A stretch of DNA of 64,000 nucleotides from Prosthecobacter fusiformis (GCF_004364345.1 NZ_SOCA01000002.1:571711-635710), one strand, 5' to 3'. Positions 48,279 to 57,635 are shown, counted from the stretch's first letter. The notes: generated by a model not told the origin, from the sequence alone. A program made the numbers and translations.

Positions 48279-48437
48279 ATGCGCAAAAAGCAGATCGCCG
48301 CTCGCGGTGTGCCGTCGAAATATCACGTCGTCAAAGGCATCACACACTACGGCATCTATCGCGAAGGCTTCGAGGAAGCCATGCGAGTAGAGACAGCTTG
48401 GTTTGAGAAGCATCTGAGAGGGGCGACACTGAGGTGA
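48279..48437 (+). pseudogene. C-terminal fragment of an alpha/beta hydrolase
   Basis: 52 codons ending in GVPSKYHVVKGITHYGIYRE, GFEEAMRVETAWFEKHLRG. The conserved His with following Gly-Ile-Tyr is the catalytic-His end of dienelactone-hydrolase/X-Pro peptidase-like alpha/beta hydrolases. The rest of the gene is absent, replaced on the left by the IS66 remnant. Confidence 0.6.
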
Positions 48438-48471
48438 CACGCACTCATGAAGTATATCATCAACTCACCAA

Positions 48472-49824
48472 CTAGGCGCAAGCAGAGGTAAACGTCACTC
48501 TTAGATTCGGATCTGAAGTCCCCAGATAAAGTTCATGACCCAGCAGGTTTGACATGTCGAGGACGGTTGCATCAACAAGAAGGACATCCCAGTTTGTTGA
48601 GCCCTCCTTGAACTCAAGAGTCTGCCCACGCAGTTCTTGCCAAGGCATACCGTATGGTTTTATCAAAACGACCAAGTCTGCACTGTTGCTAAAACCAGAG
48701 GCTTCCCATGTCAGCGTCCAGTGACTTCCTGCTTCCACACTGACTTGTATCCAGTGAACACTCAGCGGCCAAGTTTTACATTCCCATTCCAAGTTGCCTT
48801 CCCCCGGTACAACTCTCAGTTCTATCCGAAGGCTCGGCAGCCGAGGTGGAAAACGACGAGCTATGGCCTCCGCAGTGCTCCCAGGGACAGGGATAATCAG
48901 CGTCTTGCAGAAATTCAGCCATTCATTCTTCAGGGTGGTCTGGTTATCGTTCAGGATGACATCAAGGGCTTTCCACGGCCCCTTCGTCAACGCGGCGGTA
49001 TTCGTATCTGAAATGGAAGGCCCTGATCTCATTCCGGGTCTGCACCAGATTTCGCGGTGAATCCCCTGACAGGTGGATTCCAAATGTTCCATGAAAGGGA
49101 AAGTCCAGTATGGACTCGGACTCAGACGGGAAATGTTACCCACACCGGTGATTCCAAGAGGAGCACAGCGGAGGAAATCAGGTCCATAATCAAGATACGA
49201 AGCGGTATTTTTAGCTGCGCCAACTTCTGCAAAGACTGCACTCATTTCTGCCAGAGAGAGCCAGTGTGGCTCCATGAGGGTGTCATTCAATGCGATGAAC
49301 TGCCAAACGTGCTCCAGTTCGTGGGTCAATGCCGAGCACAGCCAATCTTTTTCTTGCTCGACCGAACGCAGAGGTTGGGGCAACTCGATGCAGACCAGAA
49401 ACTCGAAGCAGTCTCGCTCATCATTAAAATGCGGCATTGTGAACGCCTCACTGGTTTCACCCGTGACGAACTTCATGACTGGACCGATGACAACCAGCAG
49501 CTCAAACTTGACGCCGTTCGTCTCCGAAAGGAGTCCAAGATGAGCAGCCCCCCAGTTACTCAGGACGTCCTTCGCTGCCACCACCAGTTCTTCTCGCACA
49601 CCGATCCAAACCTGAGAATGGAATTCAGGGAGCAGTTTTGGATATGAATTCCATTTGGACGGTGGTCTGAAACTGATCAAATACTCCCCGGCGTCGGGCT
49701 TCTCTGGCACCAAGCGCATCTCGATGTTCTTACTGACTGGCTTGCTACGCCAGGGTAGGCTTGAAGTGACATGGCGAACACGCTCATGGCACCGTTTTTG
49801 CCTGTTGTTGGTTTTGGGTGGCAT
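48472..49824 (-). CDS. HExxH metallopeptidase-like protein, last gene of the sigma/STAND operon
   Basis: Start taken at the ATG at 49824 (450 residues), 8 bp after the response regulator's stop; a start at 49860 would overlap that gene. The catalytic motif THELEHVWQF (H168, E169, H172) is followed 21 residues later by a Glu in WLSLAEMSAVFAE (E193), the gluzincin arrangement of zinc ligands. Two Trp-rich beta segments (WEASGFSNSADLVVLIKPYG, GSTNWDVLLVDA) form the C-terminal third. No signal peptide is visible, so it should act in the cytoplasm. As the only enzyme-like output in an operon of sensors it is the best candidate effector. The family is not recognised beyond the zinc motif. Confidence 0.72.
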   Translation of the reverse strand: MPPKTNNRQKRCHERVRHVTSSLPWRSKPVSKNIEMRLVPEKPDAGEYLISFRPPSKWNSYPKLLPEFHSQVWIGVREELVVAAKDVLSNWGAAHLGLLSETNGVKFELLVVIGPVMKFVTGETSEAFTMPHFNDERDCFEFLVCIELPQPLRSVEQEKDWLCSALTHELEHVWQFIALNDTLMEPHWLSLAEMSAVFAEVGAAKNTASYLDYGPDFLRCAPLGITGVGNISRLSPSPYWTFPFMEHLESTCQGIHREIWCRPGMRSGPSISDTNTAALTKGPWKALDVILNDNQTTLKNEWLNFCKTLIIPVPGSTAEAIARRFPPRLPSLRIELRVVPGEGNLEWECKTWPLSVHWIQVSVEAGSHWTLTWEASGFSNSADLVVLIKPYGMPWQELRGQTLEFKEGSTNWDVLLVDATVLDMSNLLGHELYLGTSDPNLRVTFTSACA

Positions 49825-49832
49825 GGGGACAG

Positions 49833-50582
49833 CTAGTTTTTGGTGGAACGATCCCAGCAACTGAATGCCCGGAATCCGATGCGCGTAATCTTGGTTGAGA
49901 GAGTGTCATTTGGCTCAATGTCGAACAGTTCCAAGGCCCTGCCGCGTGTCGGTTCGTCCAAAGCGGGCCAGACAGTGTGCATCCGATGAATGAACTTGTA
50001 GATATTGAATCCCTCCGGAGTATTGCTTGTTCTACGTCCAATAGGCATCTCAACGGCACCCAACTCTTCGGGTAGCCACTCGCTTGCCAGTGGCTCCTTA
50101 ATCTCAGGAAAGAACAAGTCTTTGGCTAGCAGAGGGAGGTCGGATGCTTTTTTCGTGTAAAGTCCCCCACGAAAAGGAATCGGATGATCCGAACTCGGCC
50201 AGAGCGCTACCATGTCAGGATCGTCGGAATATGAAGTGATTTGCCCTATCCAACGTGCTGGAGGCTTGCCGGCTAGCGCCTGATATACACAATACTTACC
50301 CAATTCAGTGCTTTTCACAGGATCTGCTCCAGTGATGGACGGGAGAAGATAGTCCAGTAAAACAGCATCGTATGGTGAGGCTTGTTCGACGGCTGACCTG
50401 AGTAGCGACATTGCTGACTCGGCATCCTGGGCAAGTGTGAATTGGATATCGTAGTAGCTCCCAGCAAAGTCGATCAAGAACTTCATTAGTTGATCGCGCC
50501 AGATAACTTCATCCTCGACCATCAGAAGACGAAAGGCAGGCAATACAATTGAGATGTTTGTTAGTGACTCTTGTGTGTTCAT
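49833..50582 (-). CDS. response regulator without DNA-binding domain
   Basis: 249 residues. The receiver has RLLMVEDEVIW, phospho-Asp in AVLLDYLLPS, TSYSDDPD at the switch position and LYTKKAS with the conserved Lys. About 90 C-terminal residues are unrecognised and contain no helix-turn-helix, so output is probably through protein contact. It overlaps the kinase gene by 4 bases (start inside its stop) and is followed by the peptidase gene. It is presumably phosphorylated by the adjacent cytosolic kinase and could gate the peptidase. Confidence 0.82.
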   Translation of the reverse strand: MNTQESLTNISIVLPAFRLLMVEDEVIWRDQLMKFLIDFAGSYYDIQFTLAQDAESAMSLLRSAVEQASPYDAVLLDYLLPSITGADPVKSTELGKYCVYQALAGKPPARWIGQITSYSDDPDMVALWPSSDHPIPFRGGLYTKKASDLPLLAKDLFFPEIKEPLASEWLPEELGAVEMPIGRRTSNTPEGFNIYKFIHRMHTVWPALDEPTRGRALELFDIEPNDTLSTKITRIGFRAFSCWDRSTKN

Positions 50583-53500
50583 GTGTTCATTGCATTTAAT
50601 CCCATCTTTTCCATGGAGGTGCGTACAGGCATAACAAATTCAAAAACGGCACCTTTGCCAAGCTCCCCTATTTCGCGAACACTTCCACCGTGCGCCTCAA
50701 TGACTCTCCGAACATAGGCAAGTCCTAACCCTCGCCCGTTAGTGTTTGCCGCGTTGCGAAAAGATCTTCCGTCAAAAATTCGCTCTTTAATATCCCCTGC
50801 CACACCACAGCCATTGTCTGCATAGCGCAAAACGACAGACTCTTGATCATTCAAAAAGACCGACTGTAATGACAAGACGATACTCAATTCTGCATCCTTC
50901 CTTACAAAATCACGTGAGTTGTATGCGAGCTCGATAAAGACATTCGCCAAGTGATTCCTGTCCCAAAGTCCATTTACTTGCCGGGGGATGCTCTCCCAGC
51001 ACCACTGCCCGTCGTTCGTAACGACGATGCGGAGTGCTCCCTCGACAATCTTTGAAAGGTCAGATTGCTCAAGATGAAGTCTGACTTCACCGATTCGATC
51101 TTTAAGTCTTCGCACAGAATTGCGCGCTTGATCGTGAAATGCTTCAAGATCATCATTTATGGGTTTCAGTTCCGGCAACTTTGCCTCGCGGAGACGGTAA
51201 CGGGCTATAAAGGCGGCAAATGGACTGATCTGGCTCAATAAATTATGGGCGGTCGTCCGAAGCGCCTGTTCATGGGCATCCACGACGATCATCTTCTGTC
51301 GTATCTCCTCCCGGCTAACTCTATCGAGCAATCCCCCCAAAACCACGGACAATGCACCAAGTTGCTTGGGCAACTCTGCGGGCAATTCTTCGACCGCATC
51401 AGCGGAGAAATTGATCGTCAACTTGCCTAAGACGCTTTTTTCTGAAAGCAGCGGCAGATCAATGGAGATGTCGCCCTTTTTGCGTTCGAGAACTTCAAAC
51501 TGAGATTTCCATTTTATGCAATAATACTTTAATCCTCTTAATGTGCTGCCCTCACGATCAGCCTGGCCATCGTCAGTCAATCTCAGTGCGATCGGCTCGC
51601 GTTTCCTGATGCAAAGCCAAGCGGTCTCATTGTCGGCTCCATCGTCGTCGAAATAGACCTCCCCCGCCATGAAACGTTGCTTGTGTTCTGAACTGAGTCC
51701 AAGAGAGAGTTTTCCGACAAGCCGATTGGGGCGTTCAGCGTCGCGAAGATAAAATCGCAGCTTTGCATGTTCAACGCGAAGCCATTTCTTGATCTCAGCC
51801 AAAATGAGTTCCAGAGCAGCCGAGAAATTGTTCATGCCCTCCAGCTTTCTTATCAACTCAAAGGAGTTGTAGAGAAAGGCGCGATCTCGAAAAGTTAAAA
51901 CCCACCCCCTAGGGGCACCTTCTTTGTCTGACAGTGGATGACACTCCCTCAGCCAGACACCACTCATCCTGCTAGTGATGCACTCTTCCTCTCGGCTTTC
52001 TCTTACTTTTGAAGGAGTGAGAGCTTCGCGAACTTTTGGCGTGAGTTCAAGAGAATCAAGATAAATGGGCTCCGTTTGCCATCCTGGAACGGAGAGCCGT
52101 AGTTCAAGCAAGTCACAAGCTCTCTGATTGGCGAATAGGATGCGCTGGTTGCGATCTAGAAGGAGCGATGGCGAATAATTGGCTTCAATGCTCTCTTGTA
52201 GCAGCTTGAGACGAAGCCCCTGATCCCAACTAGGTTTGATGCGTTCACTCAAGTTGCAGACAAACCTAGCATCTGCCTGACTGAATACCTCATTTTCTGC
52301 GCTCTCCAAAAGGAGAATGCCTTTGACATCCGGCAACATAATGCACGCGACCTCTCTCTTGAAGGCACTCAGTCGGGTTTGGCGTAGAACGCTGTTCACG
52401 CGATCGGCTGGAAGCAGAATGCCTTTTTGGCCACTGATACCCAACAATTGAGCGAAATGAGATGGGATCGGTATGTGAACGAAGTCGCTTCGCTTGAGCC
52501 CTGGTGCCAACGAATCGAAAAGAGGTGAAAGGGTTTCGCCCTCAGCCTGAGGGTGCCTAATCGCTAAGTAGATGATTCTGCTGACCGAACGCAGTGAACG
52601 AAGAATTGGTGGCGCTATGGCAGAGAGCACAGAATCCGTCTCCCAGGCTGCGTCCTTAGTGAGTCTCCAGAAAACCTTGAGAATCTCCTGCTCAGCCTTC
52701 TCTCGAAGCGCCCTGTCCAAGAAAAGCCGCCTCTCCCTAGCCCGCCTGTATCCCCGGAGAATACGCTGGATAGCACTAGTGCGCAGCGGGTGTTCATGCA
52801 GCGGGTCGTCCCTGCCATCAATCAATATAGCGGAAGCCGGTTTTCCATCGTGATCACGACAAAGAACCCAGTGGTATCCATCTTTGCTGGAGTGAAACTC
52901 TTCCTCTTTCGTTTCAGGTTTGGTTGCAAGCAAAGCCCATATTGAACGCACAGGCTGGGGTAGCTGCTCAATATCGCCAAGTTGGCTGGTTTTGACCCAT
53001 GCTTCCTGCCAATCGAGTGACCAGCAGCTGATCTTTTCATTAGGAATACCTGTGAGATGATTCAAAGCCTGGCGCAATTGATAACGCAAGTTAGCAATTG
53101 CCTCACCATGACCATTTGTAGCCTCACTTATTGTGCGGTGAAAGCGTATCGCGACACCATCCACAAGTCGCATGAGAGAAACGTGATCGCTGTCGGAGAG
53201 AGGGCGCACCTTTTCCTCAAACGGAAGTTCCTCGTAGAGGCGGTAGGCGTTGCCCCAGTCATGTCCAAACGCATAAAGGTCACCGATGCTGCGTCTCGTA
53301 AAATAGTCGGTGGCGAAAGATTCCGTATAGGGGCTGAACCATCTAAGCATGCCCTCTTCACGCCGGGCGAAGCCTGCAAGTTCTAACAGGTGGGGTTCCT
53401 CGCCGACATAAACTGGCTCGTGCGTCCATAGCAATTTTTCCAGATCCCCCAGCACTGCGAGGCTTTCTCTCTCGGAGTGCAAAGATAGCCTGTTAGATTC

Positions 53501-54343
53501 GACCGGACTTGCTTCTTTCGCTGCAGCGAGAATGCAGTGACAACCGTAGCGAAAGGGCACGACGCCTGCGACTGGAACAATATGTGTATCAGTCAGTTTT
53601 ACAGGTAGATGCCCCAATCCAATGCGTGTCGGAACCAATCCTGGTTGTTCGAAATGAAAGTTCAGTTTGTCTCCGATACTCCAGAACACTGCACGAGCCA
53701 GAGACACATCTCCGCCAGTTCTCTGAAAAATCTCATGGAAGACCTTGCGCGCCTCGTTCAGCGCTTTGGGGAATTGAAGGCGTGCTTGCCTCATGCGCTT
53801 GGTCAAAAACCGGTGAAAATGGCGGCGGTCATGCGAATGAACCACAAGTTGATTAGCGCAACTCCACGCTGACGTGGGGCTGCCGTCAACGAGATCGATC
53901 AGATTTCCCTCTCCGGTGACGACCGTGATCAGCACCCTGTCTTTAACAAGGCTCTGAACGCTGCTAAGCACGCGATGAGCCAGCGTCTTGGAGATTCCAT
54001 CCAAATTTGTCAGGAACAACCTTAGCGGGTGGTTGGGCGAGTAGTTTTGTCTCACCGCATCCGACCACTCTTCTATCGTATCACAAGACTTCACATCACC
54101 TTTTATTGAAAGAGCCTGAGCCACGACGTGTTCTCGACATATTAACTTAGGTCCCGCAAAGGCCACTATTGGGAACGGCTCCCTGCCTTGTTTTTCGCGG
54201 AGCCGATTAATGAGTTCAAGCAGGTAACGTTTGCCTGCACCAGGCGGCCCGATGATTACAGCGCTCAAATCGCGATCAAGCAACTCGTCGAGCTTCCGCG
54301 TAGATTGGTCACCAATCAGGCAATATTCAAAGTGGGGCTTCAT
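50579..54343 (-). CDS. cytosolic AAA/STAND-GAF-PAS-GAF histidine kinase
   Basis: 1254 residues without a membrane segment. The N-terminal P-loop is VIIGPPGAGKRYLLELINRL with a Walker B-like RLFLTNLDG, resembling STAND NTPases. The middle (about 250-520) is unrecognised. A GAF-like region (ending GILLLESAENEVFSQADARF) is followed by a PAS-like segment (SPSLLLDRNQRILFANQRAC) and a second GAF-like region. The kinase has ALRTTAHNLLSQIS with the likely phospho-accepting His, N-box FIELAYNSRDF, YADNGCGVAGD and GRGLGLAYVRRVIEAHGG. Starting with a NTPase switch is unusual for a histidine kinase and suggests it senses an intracellular event. Both ends overlap neighbours by 4 bases. Confidence 0.85.
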   Translation of the reverse strand: MKPHFEYCLIGDQSTRKLDELLDRDLSAVIIGPPGAGKRYLLELINRLREKQGREPFPIVAFAGPKLICREHVVAQALSIKGDVKSCDTIEEWSDAVRQNYSPNHPLRLFLTNLDGISKTLAHRVLSSVQSLVKDRVLITVVTGEGNLIDLVDGSPTSAWSCANQLVVHSHDRRHFHRFLTKRMRQARLQFPKALNEARKVFHEIFQRTGGDVSLARAVFWSIGDKLNFHFEQPGLVPTRIGLGHLPVKLTDTHIVPVAGVVPFRYGCHCILAAAKEASPVESNRLSLHSERESLAVLGDLEKLLWTHEPVYVGEEPHLLELAGFARREEGMLRWFSPYTESFATDYFTRRSIGDLYAFGHDWGNAYRLYEELPFEEKVRPLSDSDHVSLMRLVDGVAIRFHRTISEATNGHGEAIANLRYQLRQALNHLTGIPNEKISCWSLDWQEAWVKTSQLGDIEQLPQPVRSIWALLATKPETKEEEFHSSKDGYHWVLCRDHDGKPASAILIDGRDDPLHEHPLRTSAIQRILRGYRRARERRLFLDRALREKAEQEILKVFWRLTKDAAWETDSVLSAIAPPILRSLRSVSRIIYLAIRHPQAEGETLSPLFDSLAPGLKRSDFVHIPIPSHFAQLLGISGQKGILLPADRVNSVLRQTRLSAFKREVACIMLPDVKGILLLESAENEVFSQADARFVCNLSERIKPSWDQGLRLKLLQESIEANYSPSLLLDRNQRILFANQRACDLLELRLSVPGWQTEPIYLDSLELTPKVREALTPSKVRESREEECITSRMSGVWLRECHPLSDKEGAPRGWVLTFRDRAFLYNSFELIRKLEGMNNFSAALELILAEIKKWLRVEHAKLRFYLRDAERPNRLVGKLSLGLSSEHKQRFMAGEVYFDDDGADNETAWLCIRKREPIALRLTDDGQADREGSTLRGLKYYCIKWKSQFEVLERKKGDISIDLPLLSEKSVLGKLTINFSADAVEELPAELPKQLGALSVVLGGLLDRVSREEIRQKMIVVDAHEQALRTTAHNLLSQISPFAAFIARYRLREAKLPELKPINDDLEAFHDQARNSVRRLKDRIGEVRLHLEQSDLSKIVEGALRIVVTNDGQWCWESIPRQVNGLWDRNHLANVFIELAYNSRDFVRKDAELSIVLSLQSVFLNDQESVVLRYADNGCGVAGDIKERIFDGRSFRNAANTNGRGLGLAYVRRVIEAHGGSVREIGELGKGAVFEFVMPVRTSMEKMGLNAMNT

Positions 54344-55896
54344 GAGAGAGGCGAACTGGTTCTTGCTCCTTCCAACTCTTCTTCTAACAGAGCTTCAAAT
54401 CGGGAGCGTTGCTGGTGGCTCTCCGCAACGATGTCCCATCGCGCCATCCGGTAAACACCACTCTCATAGCCAAGGAGGTGATGAATAACAAGTTCGTCGC
54501 AAATCTCGATGCAACGAGCGACTCCCACTCCAATACCGTGCTTTTTGAACTGAGTTTTAAGCCAAAGAGGCTCTGCCTCGCCTCCCTTTTCTGCCGAGTG
54601 GGCAAACAGCAGAGCTGCCGCACGCGCCTCGACACAAGACAAATCGTTCAATAACCCAATGATTCGTGTTGCTGAGATGATTCTGTTGAGAGCCTTGCGC
54701 AACGCCTCTGAGGGACTGGCTCTGCCGGCTTCCTCGACGAAAAATGCTCCCAATTCCTGGACGAGTCCAGGGACGCGTCCAAGCCTGTGGATCGCATTGC
54801 GAAAGTCATGACGACAAGACGAAAAATCGAAGCCCATATCTACTAGCGGGCGCTCTATAATCTCCATGGCCTCATCAATGCTCAACGGCGGCATTGGGGC
54901 AGCTTCCAACCTGATAAAATTGTCGTCTTTCGAGTGCACAGCATGTTTCATCAAGCCCCAGCGACCAACGAGAATCATGCGATAAAGTCCATTGACGGCG
55001 AGATGAATGAGCACGCCCATCGTAGGCAGGTCCAAATGTTTATCCGTCTCGTCGAGGACGATTTCGAAAGGCCCGCCCAGTCTTGACTTTACCTTTGCCA
55101 AGAAATCGGGCAATGAGTCGGCCGGATCGTGATAGGCTGACAAACTAGGGTCAATGGCCATTCGAATCGCTCTGGCAAGCGCGAGGTCTTGGACCGGTCG
55201 GGCGAATAGATCCACATAAACGCCTCGGCCATCCCGATTTCCACCTGATGAGGCGGACAAGTGACGCTTAACCAATGACGTTTTTCCCATCATGGAAGGA
55301 CCGATTAAGGCAAAGTTTGTGTTCGGATTATCTCGGAGTGTTTGCAAGATTGCATGGCGTCCACGAAACGAGGCATCCACAGCCGGTCGCTGATGGTCAA
55401 ACGGGTGAAGCTGTCCAGGCTTGAATTGGGAACGGATCAATTGCTTCAGAGTCTCAATGGGACGAGGTGAGGATAACAGTTCTGCAATATTTGCAGGCTG
55501 TAGCACAAGGGCGAGTCGCCCGGCTGTTCGATGTTTTGCGAGTTCATACTCTTCATCACCACAGGCGAGAATAATCGGCATGTCCCCCGCGCTCTCGACT
55601 TTTTTCCAGAACAAAGAGTCTGCCTTAGCCCACGAAGCATCGCATGATGCGAGAATCAGGATGTAAACTTGATCGGCACCAAGGCCCCGCAATGCCACAT
55701 TCGGACGATTAATCGTGAAGACTAGTGTTCTGTTGACGATCTGTCCAGGGCGGGCCGTCACGCCGAGCGCACCTGCAAACATGTGCATCAGAGTGTGCGC
55801 ATGCCCTTCAAAAGCGGAATCGCGGCCTTCGCGGAGCAATGAAAACCTGCCCTGGGAGGTTGCTATCCCTTCTTGAAGATGAGGGAGTGAGGTCAT
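54340..55896 (-). CDS. STAND-like AAA ATPase
   Basis: Start taken at the ATG at 55896 (518 residues); a TTG two codons upstream is possible. After an N-terminal alpha/beta domain (about 40-150, with VYILILASCDASWAKAD, no clear phospho-Asp) comes RGRHAILQTLRDNP, the lead-in to Walker A FALIGPSMMGKTSLVKRHL, and Walker B FEIVLDETDKHLDLP. RLGRVPGLVQELGAFF is the lid, and a winged-helix-like C-terminal region follows. STAND ATPases act as ligand-triggered switches. The stop overlaps the kinase gene start by 4 bases, so the two NTPase proteins are probably made in fixed ratio and may form one sensing complex. Confidence 0.8.
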   Translation of the reverse strand: MTSLPHLQEGIATSQGRFSLLREGRDSAFEGHAHTLMHMFAGALGVTARPGQIVNRTLVFTINRPNVALRGLGADQVYILILASCDASWAKADSLFWKKVESAGDMPIILACGDEEYELAKHRTAGRLALVLQPANIAELLSSPRPIETLKQLIRSQFKPGQLHPFDHQRPAVDASFRGRHAILQTLRDNPNTNFALIGPSMMGKTSLVKRHLSASSGGNRDGRGVYVDLFARPVQDLALARAIRMAIDPSLSAYHDPADSLPDFLAKVKSRLGGPFEIVLDETDKHLDLPTMGVLIHLAVNGLYRMILVGRWGLMKHAVHSKDDNFIRLEAAPMPPLSIDEAMEIIERPLVDMGFDFSSCRHDFRNAIHRLGRVPGLVQELGAFFVEEAGRASPSEALRKALNRIISATRIIGLLNDLSCVEARAAALLFAHSAEKGGEAEPLWLKTQFKKHGIGVGVARCIEICDELVIHHLLGYESGVYRMARWDIVAESHQQRSRFEALLEEELEGARTSSPLS

Positions 55897-55898
55897 GA

Positions 55899-56459
55899 TC
55901 AAAAAGCAGGTTCTAACTCTGCGAGGCAGGCTTCCAGTTGAGTCCGGGCTTCAGGGGTGTATGTGGCCTCAATTACGTCAAGTTGAGCTGAAACTTGGGA
56001 TTCCGACATGCCCCCAAGCGGGTTAGAATGGCGAAAGCCTCCGTTGTGACCAGTTCTTGCCAAGACTTGGACGGCTTGGTGGACGGTAAGATTCTCCGCC
56101 ACCCATAGACGAAGGTGAAGTCGGATCCGTTCGGCTGCCATTCCAACAGATTTTGCTAGGCTAATCCAAACTGAAGCGGGAGATGTGCCTTTAGCTCCGG
56201 GTGTCATAACGTTGGAAAGTCGCACCTGCGCATGCAGAGCAACCGAGGAAAGATAGTCAGGGAGTGAAAGTGCCTGAAAACCAGCAACATGCACAGCGGC
56301 GTCCAGTTTACGTAATTCGGCTGCGCACCGGGCGGCCGTCCTTGCCCGTTCAAGGTATCGTTCCGTAGGTTTGGGTTGGCTCATATGAGCGGTGGTGGAA
56401 AGGACAAGCCGCTCGATGAGCAAGGCATCCATGGCATGGGATTGAGTATTATTGTTCAT
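55899..56459 (-). CDS. unknown helical protein downstream of an ECF sigma gene
   Basis: 186 residues, predicted mostly helical (RYLERARTAARCAAELRKLD, SVWISLAKSVGMAAERIRLH), no membrane segment and no recognised domain. Position directly after a sigma factor gene would suit an anti-sigma factor, but the zinc anti-sigma motif (HxxxCxxC) and a membrane helix are both absent, so this is not supported by sequence. It is translated 43 bp after the sigma gene and ends 2 bp before the ATPase gene's ATG. Confidence 0.7.
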   Translation of the reverse strand: MNNNTQSHAMDALLIERLVLSTTAHMSQPKPTERYLERARTAARCAAELRKLDAAVHVAGFQALSLPDYLSSVALHAQVRLSNVMTPGAKGTSPASVWISLAKSVGMAAERIRLHLRLWVAENLTVHQAVQVLARTGHNGGFRHSNPLGGMSESQVSAQLDVIEATYTPEARTQLEACLAELEPAF

Positions 56460-56502
56460 AGTAGGTCAAGATGGAGGGTTTGGGCTGAAAGAAGTGCAAA
56501 GT

Positions 56503-57084
56503 TCAAGCAGACAGGAGATCACGCATGCGACCGAGAAGGCGGTGTTTGCGAACGCGAACCTGCCCAACGGACATTCCCATCTGCGGGGCAATCTGTGCGG
56601 CGGTTTGGCTTGCATTAATGGACAGCTGCAACAACTCGCGTTCTGATGGATCAAGTTGTTTGAGAGCCTGATCCAACCGATCAAAAACTTCCGGTCGGGA
56701 TTCTACGGCCACTTCATCAAAGTGAAGAACCGCGTCCTCGCCTCCAATCTCCATCCATGCCTGTAATTCAAGGCTCTCTTGGCGAAGCGGATCATTTTTG
56801 TCCTTGTCGAGCATGTCATAGGCGTGGTTACGACCAATCACAAAAATCCAAGTGCTGAGCTTGGCACGCTTCACCTTGAAACGATGCAAGCGGTTCAGTG
56901 CCTTTACCACGACTTCGGAGGCGAGGTCTTCGGCATCGCATGGACGCACCCCCCAAGAGTGTGCGTGTGCGTTCACAATGCCCCAGACAAGCTCAAAGAA
57001 CTCCTCCTCAGCAGTTTTTTCCTGGGCTATGACCGCCCTGATCAATTCGGCCTGACTGGCGTATGATGAAGTGTGGTTGGGCAT
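56503..57084 (-). CDS. ECF-type RNA polymerase sigma factor
   Basis: 193 residues. Region 2 is visible as DAEDLASEVVVKALNRLHRF and AKLSTWIFVIGRNHAYDML; region 4 as LKQLDPSERELLQLSINAS followed by TAAQIAPQMGMSVGQVRVRKHR, the -35-binding helix-turn-helix. It has the size and layout of an ECF sigma factor and heads the six-gene operon, so it probably directs its own operon. A TGTAACG element lies 34 bp before its start (57118-57124, minus strand), a possible part of its promoter, with no convincing partner element. Confidence 0.9.
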   Translation of the reverse strand: MPNHTSSYASQAELIRAVIAQEKTAEEEFFELVWGIVNAHAHSWGVRPCDAEDLASEVVVKALNRLHRFKVKRAKLSTWIFVIGRNHAYDMLDKDKNDPLRQESLELQAWMEIGGEDAVLHFDEVAVESRPEVFDRLDQALKQLDPSERELLQLSINASQTAAQIAPQMGMSVGQVRVRKHRLLGRMRDLLSA

Positions 57085-57186
57085 AATGCGTTTGGTTCAC
57101 AAGATGATACGGGAGAGCGTTACAGGATTCTGTTTTTCCATTCTTTTGTCCACCTTTCGCCGGTCCGGGGAACAACCTTTGTGACC

Positions 57187-57425
57187 ATGACTGCGAACCA
57201 TTCCCTTTTCCTCCTCTCTGTCCTCGGTACCTCGATGATGCCGGTGTCAGCGCAGACGGTGCCGGCGACAACACCCAAGCAGGCTGGAGTGCCTGCTTCA
57301 CCTCCTGCGTGGTTCAAGAAGCTGGACCGGGATGGGAGCGACGAGATTTCGCGGGAGGAGATGCCGAAGTTGTTCGGGCGGATGGATGTGGACAAGCGTC
57401 TGGTTAGGAGCATCATTCATGGCGG
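57187..57425 (+). pseudogene. truncated exported EF-hand protein
   Basis: From the ATG at 57187 the reading gives a signal peptide (MTANHSLFLLSVLGTSMMPVSA), a proline/alanine spacer and one EF-hand calcium-binding loop (LDRDGSDEISREEMPKLFGR). After about residue 78 the sequence loses protein character and is followed by a junction region with a long hairpin, so the gene is broken. Exported EF-hand proteins of this type are common in Verrucomicrobia and Planctomycetes. Confidence 0.6.
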
Positions 57426-57601
57426 TGGGGATGGATGGTTAACGAGAACTCTTCCTTGCAAATACGAGCTAATCATGGGGACCTGGGCCGCCATGATTGC
57501 TCAATCAACTGTTCGAGTTAGTGTCTGTCCTGGCGTCAGAGCGGCTATGCTGTCCGACGGCCTCAAAGGGCCAAGAGTGCCCGCAAGCTCACGCTGACGC
57601 A

Positions 57602-57635
57602 CTGTGGCAGGTCGGTCCCATCCGACCTGCCACAG
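57602..57635. repeat. perfect 14-bp inverted repeat (hairpin)
   Basis: CTGTGGCAGGTCGG (57602-57615) pairs exactly with CCGACCTGCCACAG (57622-57635) across a 6-base loop, TCCCAT. No T run follows on either side, so it is not a normal terminator; it sits at the junction between two broken genes. Confidence 0.75.

Noticed and set aside
55899-56459. Zinc anti-sigma factor
   Set aside because: No HxxxCxxC motif and no membrane helix, so position after a sigma gene alone does not support it.
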